A stretch of 64,000 nt of DNA from JAKFYM01 sp964612065 (lineage in GTDB: Bacteria; Bdellovibrionota; UBA1018; CAIPTA01). Position numbers and translations under genes: made by a program. This document shows, piece after piece, positions 48,617 through 58,316 of the stretch (the stretch's first letter is position 1; every line of letters starts with the position of its first letter). The DNA lies in assembly GCA_964612065.1 (NCBI GenBank), contig CAZTCD010000002.1:1-64000 (forward strand). Direction: 5' to 3'. A model generated the notes under the pieces. It made no database searches and was not told the origin of the DNA. It saw nothing but the letters and a program-made list of their open reading frames with translations.

Positions 48617-51355
48617 TTGGAGAAATTCACTTATCTCAGCGCGCAGAACGTTGGTTATATCGAGGACCTTTTTCAAACCTTTCTTCAGAACCCCGCCTCT
48701 GTTGACCCAGACTGGCGGATGTTCTTTGAAGGAATGGAATTCGCCAAGAAAATCGGCGGCGGCGGCGGGGCTGTGTTCTCCGAGAAAGAGATCAAGGTTT
48801 ACGATCTCATCCGTTCCTACAGAATTTACGGGCACCTGAAAGCGCAGCTGGATCCGCTGGGCCTGCAGAGCCGCACCTGCGCGGAGCTGGAGCTCGCCAC
48901 TCACGGCCTGGACGAAAAGGACCTCAACTCCTCCTTCACGGTGGGAGCCGTGGTGGGCATGAAGGGCGCGAAGCTCAAAGAGATCGTGGCGTTCCTCGAG
49001 AAAGTTTATTGCGGGCACGTGGCGGTGGAGTTCACGGATTGCCCCCCCGAGATCCGCAAGTGGATGCTCAAGGAATACGAGCAAACCGCCTTCACACTCA
49101 CCGAAAAAGAAATGCTCGAAAGCCACCATTGCCTCACCAGAACCGAGGCGCTCGAGAAATTCATCCATACGCGCTTCGTGGGAGCCAAGCGCTTCTCTAT
49201 TGAGGGCGGCGATGCCCTCATGCCCATGATGGAGCACCTCCTTCGCCTCTCCGCGCAGGAGGATGTGCTGGAGATCGTGATTGGCATGGCTCACCGGGGC
49301 CGTGTGAATATGCTCGCCAATTACTGCGGCAAGCCACTCGATCTCATCTTCTCGGAATTCGAAGGAGCCTTTAACCAGAACCAGGGTTACGTGGCCGATG
49401 GCGACGTGAAATACCATATGGGCTTCTCTTCCGACCGCAAGGTGGACGATAAGACCGTGCATCTTTCCATGGCCTTCAATCCATCCCACCTTGAGGTGGT
49501 GAACCCCGTGGTGAGCGGGATGACCCGGGCGAAGCAACGCCTCCGTAAAGACAACCGTGAGCGCAAGCGCGTGCTTCCGGTGGCCATCCATGGCGATGCC
49601 GCCTTCATCGGCCAGGGCGTAGTACCGGAAACCCTCCAGCTCTCGCAGCTTGAGGGTTATGCCGTGGGTGGCACTCTTCATCTGGTGGTGAATAACCAGG
49701 TGGGCTTCACCACGAGCCCCGAGTATTCGCGCTCCAGCACTTACTGCACCGATGTGGCCAAATCCCTTCGCGTGCCGGTGATTCACGTGAATGGCGATGA
49801 TCTCCAGGCCTGCTTGTGCGCCATGACTCTCGCCTATAAATTCCGCCAAACCTTCCGGCAAGATGTGGTGATCGATCTCGTTTGCTACCGGCGCTATGGG
49901 CATAACGAGGGTGACGAGCCTGGCTATACCCAGCCCGTGATGTACAGCAAGGTGAAGGGCCACCCCACGCTGCGAGAGATCTTTTCCAGCAGCCTGGTGG
50001 AGAAGGGCCTGCTGGGCGAAAAACAACCCGCCACCGATCTCGATCGCGAGATGGATCGGATGCAGGAGATGCTCGACCGTGCCCGCAAAGACGGCGTTAC
50101 TCCCCGCTTCTTCACTCTTGAGGGCGTATGGAAAGGCCTGCGCCGCCCGAATCCCCAGGATTTCTGGGTGAAGGTGGAAACGGGCGTGGAAAAAGCCACT
50201 CTTCAGCGAGTGGGAAAGATTCTTACCTCCTGGCCGGAAGGCTTCACCCCGCATCCCAAGCTCGTAAAGCAGCTCGAAGGCCGCAAGAAAATGATGGAGC
50301 CCGGGGGCGAGCTCGACTGGGGCATGGCGGAACTCCTCGCTTATGGCGGCTTGATCGCCGAAGGCATTCCGGTGCGCATCTCGGGCCAGGACGCCGGCCG
50401 CGGCACCTTCGGCCATCGCCACAGCATCTTTCATGATCTGAACAATGGCACGCGCTACTCCCCTCTCAATACGATCCAGCCCGACGTGGCGGATTTTGCC
50501 GTGCACGATTCCTCGCTTTCGGAATACGCCGTGCTGGGCTTCGAATACGGTAACTCCATCACGGATCCGAGGGCTCTCACCATCTGGGAGGCGCAGTTCG
50601 GTGATTTCGCCAACGGCGCCCAGATCATCATCGACCAGTTCATCGCTTCCGCGGAGAGCAAATGGCAGCGGATGGCCGGGCTCGTGCTGCTGCTGCCACA
50701 TGGCTATGAGGGGCAGGGGCCTGAGCATTCGAGCGCCCGCCTCGAGAGGTTCCTCCAGCTCTGTGCGCAGGAGAATATGCAGGTGGCCTATCCCACCACT
50801 CCGGCGCAGATTTTTCATCTGCTTCGCCGGCAGGTGATCCGCGATTGGCGCAAGCCGCTTGTGGTGATGAGCCCGAAATCGATGCTGAGACACCCGAAAG
50901 TGGTATCCCCTCTTTCGGAACTCGAGAAAGGCTCCTTCCGTGAGCTGATTTCCGATCCAGCGGCCAATAAAGAACCCGAGAAGGTGAAGAAGGTGATCTT
51001 CTGCACCGGAAAGATCTATTACGAGCTCGCAGACGAGCGGGAGAAAACGGTAACCGACGGATCGGTGGCCATTATGCGGGTGGAGCAGCTCTATCCGCTG
51101 CCTACGGAGCAAGCGCTAAAAGAACTGCGCCAGTTCCCCAACCTCAAAACGATTATCTGGGCCCAGGAAGAGCCCAAAAATATGGGAGCCTATTCCTTCG
51201 TGGCGCCGCGGATGCAGGAGGCTTTTATGGAGCTGGCCGGCAAAGGCGTGAGCTTCCGGTATGTGGGCCGCACGGAAAGAGCGAGCCCGGCCATCGGTTC
51301 GCCCAAGGTGCATAGTCAGGAGCAGCTCGAGATCATCAAAGGATGTTTTAAATGA
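48617..51355 (+). CDS. sucA: 2-oxoglutarate dehydrogenase E1 component
   Basis: A 912-residue thiamine diphosphate-dependent decarboxylase that starts the oxidative decarboxylation of 2-oxoglutarate in the TCA cycle. The start is a TTG at 48617 giving MEKFTYLSAQNVGYIEDLF, the family N-terminus; no ATG is close. Family motifs are intact: IGMAHRGRVNMLANYCGK, MAFNPSHLEVVNPVV, VNNQVGFTT, the ThDP-binding CYRRYGHNEGDEPGYTQP and the C-terminal FGHRHSIF and GYEGQGPEHSSARLERFLQ. It overlaps sucB by ATGA. The three-gene order E1-E2-E3 gives a complete complex. Confidence 0.97.
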   Translation: MEKFTYLSAQNVGYIEDLFQTFLQNPASVDPDWRMFFEGMEFAKKIGGGGGAVFSEKEIKVYDLIRSYRIYGHLKAQLDPLGLQSRTCAELELATHGLDEKDLNSSFTVGAVVGMKGAKLKEIVAFLEKVYCGHVAVEFTDCPPEIRKWMLKEYEQTAFTLTEKEMLESHHCLTRTEALEKFIHTRFVGAKRFSIEGGDALMPMMEHLLRLSAQEDVLEIVIGMAHRGRVNMLANYCGKPLDLIFSEFEGAFNQNQGYVADGDVKYHMGFSSDRKVDDKTVHLSMAFNPSHLEVVNPVVSGMTRAKQRLRKDNRERKRVLPVAIHGDAAFIGQGVVPETLQLSQLEGYAVGGTLHLVVNNQVGFTTSPEYSRSSTYCTDVAKSLRVPVIHVNGDDLQACLCAMTLAYKFRQTFRQDVVIDLVCYRRYGHNEGDEPGYTQPVMYSKVKGHPTLREIFSSSLVEKGLLGEKQPATDLDREMDRMQEMLDRARKDGVTPRFFTLEGVWKGLRRPNPQDFWVKVETGVEKATLQRVGKILTSWPEGFTPHPKLVKQLEGRKKMMEPGGELDWGMAELLAYGGLIAEGIPVRISGQDAGRGTFGHRHSIFHDLNNGTRYSPLNTIQPDVADFAVHDSSLSEYAVLGFEYGNSITDPRALTIWEAQFGDFANGAQIIIDQFIASAESKWQRMAGLVLLLPHGYEGQGPEHSSARLERFLQLCAQENMQVAYPTTPAQIFHLLRRQVIRDWRKPLVVMSPKSMLRHPKVVSPLSELEKGSFRELISDPAANKEPEKVKKVIFCTGKIYYELADEREKTVTDGSVAIMRVEQLYPLPTEQALKELRQFPNLKTIIWAQEEPKNMGAYSFVAPRMQEAFMELAGKGVSFRYVGRTERASPAIGSPKVHSQEQLEIIKGCFK

Positions 51356-52599
51356 AAGTAGAGATCAAAGTTCCCGCGGTAGGTGAATCGATCAACGAAG
51401 CCACGATCGCAGAGTGGATGAAAAAAGACGGCGATCAGGTGAAGAAGAACGAAGTGCTCCTGAGCCTGGAAACGGATAAAGCCACCGTGGAAGTGGTGGC
51501 CGAGAATGAGGGCAAGCTCTCGATCAGCGCCAAAAAAGGCGATGTAGTGAAGATCGGTGCCACTGTGGGTTCGATCGATACCGCTGCAGTTGGAGCCACC
51601 TCCTCTGCCTCAGCAGCTCCCTCAGCTCCTCCTCCCAAGCCTTCGGCACCGCCGCCCGCTCCGGCGGGCGCCAGTGCCAAAGAAAGCGGAAGCCATGATG
51701 CTCTCAGCCCTGCCGTGCGCCGGGTGGTAGACGAGCGCGGCCTGGATCCCTCCAAGATCCAAGGCACCGGCAAAGACGGCCGCATCACCAAGTTCGACGC
51801 GGAATCGGCTCCTGCGCCCGCTATTTCAGTGGGTGGAGGCATGAGTATGCCGGCCCCCGCTTCCCGACCTCTTTCCGCGCCTTCTTCTGCTGGTGCCGAG
51901 GGCGGATCTCGCCGGGTGCCGATGACCAATATTCGCAAAAGAATCGCCCAGCGCCTCGTGGAGGCCCAGCATACAGCAGCCATCCTCACCACCTTCAATG
52001 AGTGCGATATGAGCGCTGTGATGGAGCTGCGCGCCCGCTATAAGGATTCCTTCAAGGAGCGTTATGGCGTGGGCTTGGGCTTCATGGGCTTCTTCGTAAA
52101 GGCCTGTATCCAGGCTCTGAAATTCGTGCCGGAAGTGAATGCCTTTATCGATGGCGAAGAAATGGTTTATCACGACTACTACAACGTGGGCGTGGCGGTG
52201 GGCACCGAAAAGGGCCTGATCGTTCCGGTGATCAAGAACGCCGAAGATCTTTCCCTGGCCGGTATTGAAATGGCCATCCGTGATTTTGCGGTGAAGGGCA
52301 AGGAAGGCAAGATCTCTCCCAATGATCTTTCGGGAGGCACCTTCACGATTTCGAACGGCGGCACCTATGGCTCGCTGATGAGCACTCCGATCCTCAATCC
52401 TCCCCAGAGCGGAATCTTGGGCATGCACAAGATCGAAGAGCGGCCGATCGTGGTAAATAAGCAGATCGTGATCCGCCCGATGATGTATCTGGCGCTTTCT
52501 TATGATCATCGGATTATCGATGGTAAAGGCGCCGTTACCTTCCTGGTGAAGGTGAAAGAGGCGATCGAGGATCCCCAGCGCCTGCTCCTGGAGGTGTGA
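51352..52599 (+). CDS. sucB: 2-oxoglutarate dehydrogenase E2 (dihydrolipoyl succinyltransferase)
   Basis: A 415-residue E2 core subunit. The N-terminal lipoyl domain has ETDKATVEV, with the lipoyl Lys at about 43. A Pro/Ala-rich linker leads to the peripheral-subunit-binding domain (SPAVRRVVDERGLDPSKIQGTGKDGRITKFD) and a second linker. The catalytic domain follows with SNGGTYGSLMSTPILNPPQSGILGMHK and the active-site His in SYDHRIIDGKGAVTFL. It starts inside the sucA stop and is followed after one base by lpdA. Confidence 0.97.
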   Translation: MKVEIKVPAVGESINEATIAEWMKKDGDQVKKNEVLLSLETDKATVEVVAENEGKLSISAKKGDVVKIGATVGSIDTAAVGATSSASAAPSAPPPKPSAPPPAPAGASAKESGSHDALSPAVRRVVDERGLDPSKIQGTGKDGRITKFDAESAPAPAISVGGGMSMPAPASRPLSAPSSAGAEGGSRRVPMTNIRKRIAQRLVEAQHTAAILTTFNECDMSAVMELRARYKDSFKERYGVGLGFMGFFVKACIQALKFVPEVNAFIDGEEMVYHDYYNVGVAVGTEKGLIVPVIKNAEDLSLAGIEMAIRDFAVKGKEGKISPNDLSGGTFTISNGGTYGSLMSTPILNPPQSGILGMHKIEERPIVVNKQIVIRPMMYLALSYDHRIIDGKGAVTFLVKVKEAIEDPQRLLLEV

Positions 52600-52600
52600 G

Positions 52601-54010
52601 ATGAGCCATGAATTCGATCTCGTATTCATCGGAGCCGGCCCTGGCGGCTATGTGGGCGCGGTACGCGCAGGCCAGCTCGGATTAAAAACAGCGATTGTGG
52701 AAAAGGAGCCTACCTTGGGCGGCACCTGCTTGAATGTGGGTTGCATTCCGTCCAAAGCGCTGCTTGATTCCTCCGAGCATTTTTCCATGGCCGGCCATGA
52801 ATTCGCCGACCATGGGGTGGGAATCTCCGGAATCACCCTCGATCTCCCCAAGATGATGGGGCGGAAAGATAAGATCGTAAAAGACCTCACCAAAGGCGTG
52901 GCCTACCTGATGCGCAAGCATAAGGTGCAGGTGTTCGAGGGCACCGGCAGGATCGCGAATCCGAATACCGTGATCGTGACTGGTAAGGATGGCAAAGCCG
53001 CAACCGTAACCACCAAAAACATCTGCATCGCCACGGGCTCGGTGCCCAATTCCCTTCCCTCTCTCCCTTTCGACGGGAAGAGCATTATTTCCTCGACTGA
53101 GGCATTGTCGCTTCCCCAGGTGCCCAAGCATCTGATCGTGGTGGGCGGTGGAGTGATCGGCCTTGAGCTGGGCTCGGTTTGGCTGCGCCTCGGTGCTTCC
53201 GTGAGCGTGGTGGAATTCACCGATCGCATCTGCGGCGGGATGGACGGACAAGCTTCCGACACTTTGAAGCGGATCCTGGAGAAGCAGGGCTTTAAATTCC
53301 ATATGGGAGCCAAAGTAACCGGGGCTCGTATCAGCGGATCCGGAGTGGCGGTTTCGATGGAAACCCGCGATGGGCAGGCGCTCGATGGCATCGAGGGCGA
53401 TGTGGTGCTCGTGGCCACGGGCCGCCGTGCCTATACCGATGGCTTGGGCCTCGATGAGCTTGGCATCGAGCGCGATAAGGCGGGCCGTGTGGTGGTGGAT
53501 GATCATCTGCGCACCAAGAAGTATCCGAATATCTATGCGATCGGTGATTGCATCGCCGGCCCCATGCTCGCTCACAAGGCGGAAGAGGAAGGCGTGGCGA
53601 TCGCGGAAACCTGCGCGGGCAAGAAGGGCCATGTGAACTATCTCACTGTGCCTGGCATCGTATACACGTGGCCGGAGGTGGCCAGCGTGGGCTATACCGA
53701 AGAGCAGCTGAAAGAAAAAGGCGTGGAGTATAAGGCTGGAAAATTCCCCTTTACGCCTAACGGCCGCGCCAAAGCCATGGGCAGCACGGATGGCTTTGTG
53801 AAGATTCTGGCGGATAAGAAAACCGATCGCGTGCTCGGCTGCCATATCGTGGGCCCGCGGGCTTCCGATATGATCGCGGAAGCGGTGATGGCGATGGAGT
53901 TCGGCGGATCGGCGGAAGATATCGCGCGCGCCTTCCACGCCCACCCCACTCTGGCGGAAGTGATGCGGGAAGCGGCTTTAGCTGTGGACAATAACTCCCG
54001 GCAGATGTGA
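52601..54010 (+). CDS. lpdA: Dihydrolipoyl dehydrogenase E3
   Basis: A 469-residue flavoprotein that reoxidises the lipoyl groups and produces NADH. It has the FAD motif GAGPGGYVGAVRAGQLG, the redox disulfide GGTCLNVGCIPSKALL, the NAD motif GGGVIGLELGSVW, and the C-terminal His-Glu pair in HAHPTLAEVMREA. Placement directly behind sucAB points to the 2-oxoglutarate complex; it may serve other 2-oxoacid complexes too. It overlaps the following gene as GTGA. Confidence 0.97.
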   Translation: MSHEFDLVFIGAGPGGYVGAVRAGQLGLKTAIVEKEPTLGGTCLNVGCIPSKALLDSSEHFSMAGHEFADHGVGISGITLDLPKMMGRKDKIVKDLTKGVAYLMRKHKVQVFEGTGRIANPNTVIVTGKDGKAATVTTKNICIATGSVPNSLPSLPFDGKSIISSTEALSLPQVPKHLIVVGGGVIGLELGSVWLRLGASVSVVEFTDRICGGMDGQASDTLKRILEKQGFKFHMGAKVTGARISGSGVAVSMETRDGQALDGIEGDVVLVATGRRAYTDGLGLDELGIERDKAGRVVVDDHLRTKKYPNIYAIGDCIAGPMLAHKAEEEGVAIAETCAGKKGHVNYLTVPGIVYTWPEVASVGYTEEQLKEKGVEYKAGKFPFTPNGRAKAMGSTDGFVKILADKKTDRVLGCHIVGPRASDMIAEAVMAMEFGGSAEDIARAFHAHPTLAEVMREAALAVDNNSRQM

Positions 54011-54453
54011 TCGCATTGCCTGCGCACTGGCTTCTTTATCTCTGGAATCTGTACCCGCCCTTCCTGGGATCCGGGATCAGGATTGTTCATATTGAGCCTG
54101 ACTTCTCGTGCGTGGACGTGCGGCTTCGCCTTCACTGGTGGAACCGCAACTATATCGGCACCCTCTTCGGCGGCTCGCTCTATATGATGTGCGATCCCTT
54201 TCATATGGTGATGCTGATCAAGCTCCTGGGCACCAGATACCTGGTGCGCGATAAAGGGGCGGAGATTCGTTTTCTCAAGAAAGGAGAGAACGAGGCTCAT
54301 GTACGGTTCGAGATCAGCTCCAAGGAAGTGGCGGCGATCTGGAACAGCGACGAAGAAGTGCAGGAGAAAGAATTCCTCGCCCTCGTACGAAACGAGGAGG
54401 GCGAGGTGATCGCGGAGGTGCGCAAACGCCTCCATATCCGGAGAACGTCTTAG
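54007..54453 (+). CDS. DUF4442 (hotdog-like) protein
   Basis: A 148-residue protein starting with a GTG in the lpdA stop (GTGA). The pattern RIVHIEPDFSCVDVRLRLHWWNRNYIGTLFGGSLYMMCDPFHMVMLIKLLG is the DUF4442 signature, a hotdog-fold group related to acyl-CoA thioesterases but without the usual catalytic residue assigned. It may act on acyl thioesters or be structural. It is co-transcribed with the 2-oxoglutarate dehydrogenase genes. Confidence 0.83.
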   Translation: MIALPAHWLLYLWNLYPPFLGSGIRIVHIEPDFSCVDVRLRLHWWNRNYIGTLFGGSLYMMCDPFHMVMLIKLLGTRYLVRDKGAEIRFLKKGENEAHVRFEISSKEVAAIWNSDEEVQEKEFLALVRNEEGEVIAEVRKRLHIRRTS

Positions 54454-54455
54454 GC

Positions 54456-55055
54456 TCAGTTCTTGGAGAACAGGGCTTTAACCAGGTAAACGCTATAGGC
54501 ATCCCTGGATTCCGTTACGGGAAAATTCTGCCACTTGAGGAGTTGGTCCTTGTTCGCGGGGTCGAGCGAGAACTGCAGCTCGACGGGCTCTCCCATGCGG
54601 ATCGACCAATGCCCCTGGTTCATCACAAGGCGGTAGTCCTTCCAGGTTTTTCCGTCATAGCTGGCGGGCTGGATCACCTTGTACTCCGCCACTTCGGTGC
54701 CCTTTGAGATCAGGCTGGGCTCACCGAACCGGGTTCCGAGATCGAGGGCTTTCGCCTCGAAGGCTGCTTCCACACGGGATTTCAGCAGGGCTTCGGATCC
54801 CTCGGGGGCCTGGAATTTCTTGCAGAGCCAGGTTCCCCGCATCTTATGCCAGCACTCGAAGCCTTTTTTCCTGAGCAGGGCGAGCTTCATCTTGCCGGCA
54901 TCCGTAAAGGCGTGGGCGATCTCATAATGGATTTTCTGCCGCACCTCGAAGCTTCCGTTAAAGGAATAGACACCCTCCTCCGGCGGGGAGAGTTCAGGGG
55001 TGGCGAGCGCGGGAAGAGGCAGAAGCAGGAAAGCGAGCAATGTTACACGGTTCAT
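54456..55055 (-). CDS. Secreted protein of unknown function
   Basis: A 199-residue protein with a signal peptide (MNRVTLLAFLLLPLPALATP). The rest is an alpha/beta domain (FEVRQKIHYEIAHAFTDAGK, then WKDYRLVMNQGHWSIRMGEP) that I cannot assign. Two Cys lie close together (FECWHKMRGTWLCKKF). It overlaps the DUF1275 gene upstream by ATGA and is the last gene of the hmgA operon. Confidence 0.78.
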   Translation of the reverse strand: MNRVTLLAFLLLPLPALATPELSPPEEGVYSFNGSFEVRQKIHYEIAHAFTDAGKMKLALLRKKGFECWHKMRGTWLCKKFQAPEGSEALLKSRVEAAFEAKALDLGTRFGEPSLISKGTEVAEYKVIQPASYDGKTWKDYRLVMNQGHWSIRMGEPVELQFSLDPANKDQLLKWQNFPVTESRDAYSVYLVKALFSKN

Positions 55056-55795
55056 TGGTGTTTCTCCTTGAGTTGGCGTTTGTCGTTGAGGAAGTAGAAA
55101 AGGAAATAAATGGCGGTGGATACCGGCACCAGAAATCCCAGGTAATAGGCGCGCAGGAAGAGATAGGAGGAAATCGTGGAGCCCAGCACGAACGAAACAA
55201 TAATGCCGGCTCGCGCTTTCGTGGCAAGGCGGTCATGGTTCAGGCGTTCGGGGCTGATCCGCCGCTCTCCAAAGAGGGTGCGCACCAGGCCGACGGCCAA
55301 GTCTGTGGTGATGCCGGTCAGGTGCGTGGTGCGCACCACGATTCCCTGGCTGTTGGTGATCAGGGCGTTTTGAAGGCCGCTGGCGAGGCAAAGAAGCACG
55401 AGGAGAACGTAGTTGCTCCGGCTTTCCATCCCTCCACCGAACACCCCGAAAAATCCCAGCTCACCGAGGATCATGGCGATCGTGACGCAAAAGAAAATCA
55501 GGATACTCGGAACCATATAGTTGGCGCGCTGCCCGGACGACTGCGGGAGGTCCACGAAATAAGAAGTGACCATCGCTCCGAGAAGAAAAAACGCGGGCAC
55601 GCTGAGCATTCCGAGAGCCGCGCCCTCCTTGTGGCTTGCAAGCTCAAAGGCGAAATGGGTGGCGAAGCCGGTGGTGTGGGTCACGAACCGGTGGGCTGAG
55701 ATAAAGGCCCCGGCATTGATGGCGCCGGCTTGAAAGGCGAGAAACCACCAAACATAGATGTTACGGCGGTTGAGGTCTACAAAACGGTTGTTCAC
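55052..55795 (-). CDS. DUF1275 (YoaK-like) membrane protein
   Basis: A 247-residue protein with six to seven membrane helices and the DUF1275 pattern: WWFLAFQAGAINAGAFISAHRFVTHTTGFATH near the start and SGLQNALITNSQGIVVRTTHLTGITTDLA in the middle. The family is widespread and functionally uncharacterised. It lies within the minus operon behind the thioesterase gene and overlaps the next secreted protein gene by four bases. Confidence 0.88.
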   Translation of the reverse strand: MNNRFVDLNRRNIYVWWFLAFQAGAINAGAFISAHRFVTHTTGFATHFAFELASHKEGAALGMLSVPAFFLLGAMVTSYFVDLPQSSGQRANYMVPSILIFFCVTIAMILGELGFFGVFGGGMESRSNYVLLVLLCLASGLQNALITNSQGIVVRTTHLTGITTDLAVGLVRTLFGERRISPERLNHDRLATKARAGIIVSFVLGSTISSYLFLRAYYLGFLVPVSTAIYFLFYFLNDKRQLKEKHQ

Positions 55796-55798
55796 GGC

Positions 55799-56251
55799 TC
55801 AGTCTCGTTTATCGCCTGGGGCTTTTTCCACCACCGCGATCGTGCAGCGGGAGGTGCAAACGAGCTTGCCCTCATCGTTCTTGATCTCGATGGCCCACAC
55901 CTGGGTGCGCCGGCCGATATGCACGGGCTTGGCCTCGCCATGCACCTTCCCCGCGCCTTCGCTCACGCCTCGCACATGATTGGCGTTGATCTCGAGGCCC
56001 ACCACGATCTGCCTGTCCATGTCGATATGCACGCAGGAGGCGCAGGAGGCCAGGGTTTCGGCGAGCGCCACGGAGGCGCCTCCGTGAAGCATGCGGTAGT
56101 ATTGCACGGTTCTTTTGTCTACCGGCATGCTGGCGCGCATGCCGTCGGTGCCGAGGTAAGTTACTTCGATGCCGAGGGCGTCCATCAGGGTGGAAGGGGC
56201 GGGTTCGCGGATCTTTTCCCACAGGCGGGCGATATTGCTTTCGTGGTTCAC
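55799..56251 (-). CDS. PaaI/EntH-type hotdog thioesterase
   Basis: A 150-residue hotdog enzyme, GTG start overlapping the upstream stop (GTGA). The family pattern is complete: YLGTDGMRASMPVDKRTVQYYRMLHGGASVALAETLAS, where HGG and the following Glu are the catalytic region, then GLEINANHVRGVSEG and RTQVWAIEIKNDEGKLVCTSRCTIAVV. It probably hydrolyses an aromatic or aryl acyl-CoA; DHNA-CoA thioesterase (menaquinone synthesis) and phenylacetyl-type functions are both possible. Confidence 0.88.
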   Translation of the reverse strand: MNHESNIARLWEKIREPAPSTLMDALGIEVTYLGTDGMRASMPVDKRTVQYYRMLHGGASVALAETLASCASCVHIDMDRQIVVGLEINANHVRGVSEGAGKVHGEAKPVHIGRRTQVWAIEIKNDEGKLVCTSRCTIAVVEKAPGDKRD

Positions 56252-57099
56252 GGCTTCGCCTCCGGATTTTCCTCGGGCTTTGGTTCGGCGGGCGCGGGAG
56301 GAGGAGTTTCCGGCGGGTTATCCTTCTTTATCTCCGCTTCCACCTTCGCGGATCGAAACTTGTTCTCCAGTGGCTGAGTGACGAGTGCCAAGCGCACTTT
56401 GAGGTCTCGTAAGATGAAGATATTGACGCCAAAATCGCTTTTCAGGGGCAGGCGGTTCCTGGCGCGGAGGTCGATAGTGGACTGAAAATTGTCTTTTGGG
56501 TCGGCACGTACTTCGAGAACAATGTCATTCACGAAGTGATAGGGCGACCAAACGGCAGAATACTCAGCGTGAAGAGTTTTTCCGTCGCTGAATTCCAAGG
56601 TCCATTCGGGGAGTTGTTCACGGATTACTTTGAGCGCTTCGGAATATACATCGGCGGCGGGAGCGCCCACTTTCACGCCCTCGAAGCCTGGGAAGCTCAG
56701 AAGCTGAGTGGCGGCCAGAGCGGGTTCGTAATCTCTTTGGATTTGCAGGCTGGGCTCGAGAAACTCCGCTCCCTTTTCCACCCGGAAGGGGTAAACGGGG
56801 TGCACGAATTTCGGGGGATTCCGCGGGTCCGTGGTCAGATCGTGCACGGGGTTCATGTAATAGAGGTAGCCCAGGCCCCCTAAGGCAATGAGGGCCAGAA
56901 GGCCCATAAAGAAAGCAAACCAGCTGGTGGTTCCGGCCTGAATGAAGCGGGATAAGGAGGCGAAGAATAGCAGGCCGAGGCCCAGTACAGCGGCGATTGT
57001 CAAAGCCGCTCCCGCAAAGGGAGAAAGAAGATAGAAAAAGGAGCCGGCCAGGGAGCCGGCGATCACGATCAGCAGCAGAAGCGTTGCTTTGGATAACAT
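56248..57099 (-). CDS. DUF1499 membrane protein
   Basis: A 283-residue protein. The ATG at 57099 shares a base with the hmgA stop (TAATG); the longer frame to 57171 is rejected because it lies within hmgA. Three membrane helices fill the first ~90 residues. The DUF1499 domain follows (NPPKFVHPVYPFRVEKGAEF … FVNDIVLEVRADPKDNFQST then IDLRARNRLPLKSDFGVN). A Pro/Glu-rich tail ends the protein. The family has no known reaction. It is the second gene of the hmgA operon. Confidence 0.85.
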   Translation of the reverse strand: MLSKATLLLLIVIAGSLAGSFFYLLSPFAGAALTIAAVLGLGLLFFASLSRFIQAGTTSWFAFFMGLLALIALGGLGYLYYMNPVHDLTTDPRNPPKFVHPVYPFRVEKGAEFLEPSLQIQRDYEPALAATQLLSFPGFEGVKVGAPAADVYSEALKVIREQLPEWTLEFSDGKTLHAEYSAVWSPYHFVNDIVLEVRADPKDNFQSTIDLRARNRLPLKSDFGVNIFILRDLKVRLALVTQPLENKFRSAKVEAEIKKDNPPETPPPAPAEPKPEENPEAKP

Positions 57100-58202
57100 T
57101 AAGTCTGCCAGCTCTTCCAGTAGTCCTGGAGCTCGATCCCTTCGAGCGAGGTGTCGCGGGTAAGCGGCCACCGGGTATCGATCATCACGGCGTATTCGTT
57201 CGTGAAGGTTTCTTTCGCTACCCTTTCTTCGGCTTTGGGGTGCGGGCCATGAGGGAAGCCGGCAGGATGAAAGCTCATCATGCCTGAGTGAAGGTTGGTG
57301 CGGCTGAAGAAGTCGCCGTTGTGGTAGAAGAGCACCTCATCGTAATCGATGTTCTGGTGGTAGAAGGGCACCTTCAGGGCGTCGCCATCGGTTTCGAGCG
57401 GGCGGGGCACGAAGGAGCAAACCACGAAATTGGGGGCCACGAAGGTGGTATGGGCGCTCGGCGGCAGATGGGCCCGGTGCGAGTTGAGAGGCATCAGCTG
57501 GTCCATATTGATCCGGAAAGGGAAAAGATCTCCCTTCCAGCCGATCACGTCGAAAAGATTCTCTTCGTATTCAAAGCGGGTGGTTTGCCCGTTGTGTTTC
57601 ACTTCCACTTCCAGGCAGTTGAGGCCGTTTTTCTGAAGGAAGGATTGAAGCTCCTCAAGGTTGGCCACATCCAGCTGGGCGGAATCGTAGAACGCATTCT
57701 TGCCCAGCATTCCCCTGTCGGGCTCGCGGAAATCGCCGCTATGGTTCTCGATCAGCAGAAGCTGAGTGTCTTTCTCCGCCACGAACACATGGGAGAAGCA
57801 TTTGGGGATCACCAGGTAATCGCCCGGGCGGTAGCGAAGCAGGCCGTATTCGGTGAGGAGAGAACCTTCTCCGAGATGGCAGAAATAAAGGGAATCCGCA
57901 TCGGCATTGCGGAAGGCCTTCAGCTTCTTTTCCTTTTTAGGAAACACCCATTGGGAGCTGATGGTGATGTCGTTGTTGAAGAGAAGGCGCTGCCGAGATC
58001 CGCTGCGATCCGCTTTTACGAGATCGTACATCCGGGGCTTGAGCGGGCCATCGATCACTTTCCATCGGGTGGAAGGCTTGCTCCGGATCAGGTGGGAAAC
58101 CTGCCCGAAAAAACCTTTTCTCCCCTGCTCCTCTTCCACGCATCCTTGAGGAATTCCTTTATGGGCCTGACGGGTGAACTTGCCTTGTGAAGTGAAGAAC
58201 AT
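57099..58202 (-). CDS. hmgA: Homogentisate 1,2-dioxygenase
   Basis: A 367-residue cupin-type dioxygenase that opens the ring of homogentisate in tyrosine and phenylalanine breakdown. I set the start at the ATG at 58202 (MFFTSQGKFTRQ), preceded by AAGGGGG; the open frame continues far upstream but lies against a + gene. Recognisable segments are GEGSLLTEYGLLRYRPGDYLVIP, FPFRINMDQLMPLNSHRAHLPPSAH and the iron-site region YHQNIDYDEV … FHPAGFPHGPHPKA. It is shorter than proteobacterial HmgA (~430). It begins a five-gene minus operon; hppD is nearby at the window edge. Confidence 0.9.
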   Translation of the reverse strand: MFFTSQGKFTRQAHKGIPQGCVEEEQGRKGFFGQVSHLIRSKPSTRWKVIDGPLKPRMYDLVKADRSGSRQRLLFNNDITISSQWVFPKKEKKLKAFRNADADSLYFCHLGEGSLLTEYGLLRYRPGDYLVIPKCFSHVFVAEKDTQLLLIENHSGDFREPDRGMLGKNAFYDSAQLDVANLEELQSFLQKNGLNCLEVEVKHNGQTTRFEYEENLFDVIGWKGDLFPFRINMDQLMPLNSHRAHLPPSAHTTFVAPNFVVCSFVPRPLETDGDALKVPFYHQNIDYDEVLFYHNGDFFSRTNLHSGMMSFHPAGFPHGPHPKAEERVAKETFTNEYAVMIDTRWPLTRDTSLEGIELQDYWKSWQT

Positions 58203-58316
58203 CTTGCCCCCTTTTACACGGGAGCATAGCACCAGATCCTCGGCTGCGCGAAGCGTTAGAAGTGGGAGATTTTCATCTGGGGCCTCATGGGCAATTTTGC
58301 TAATTTGGGAGCCAAG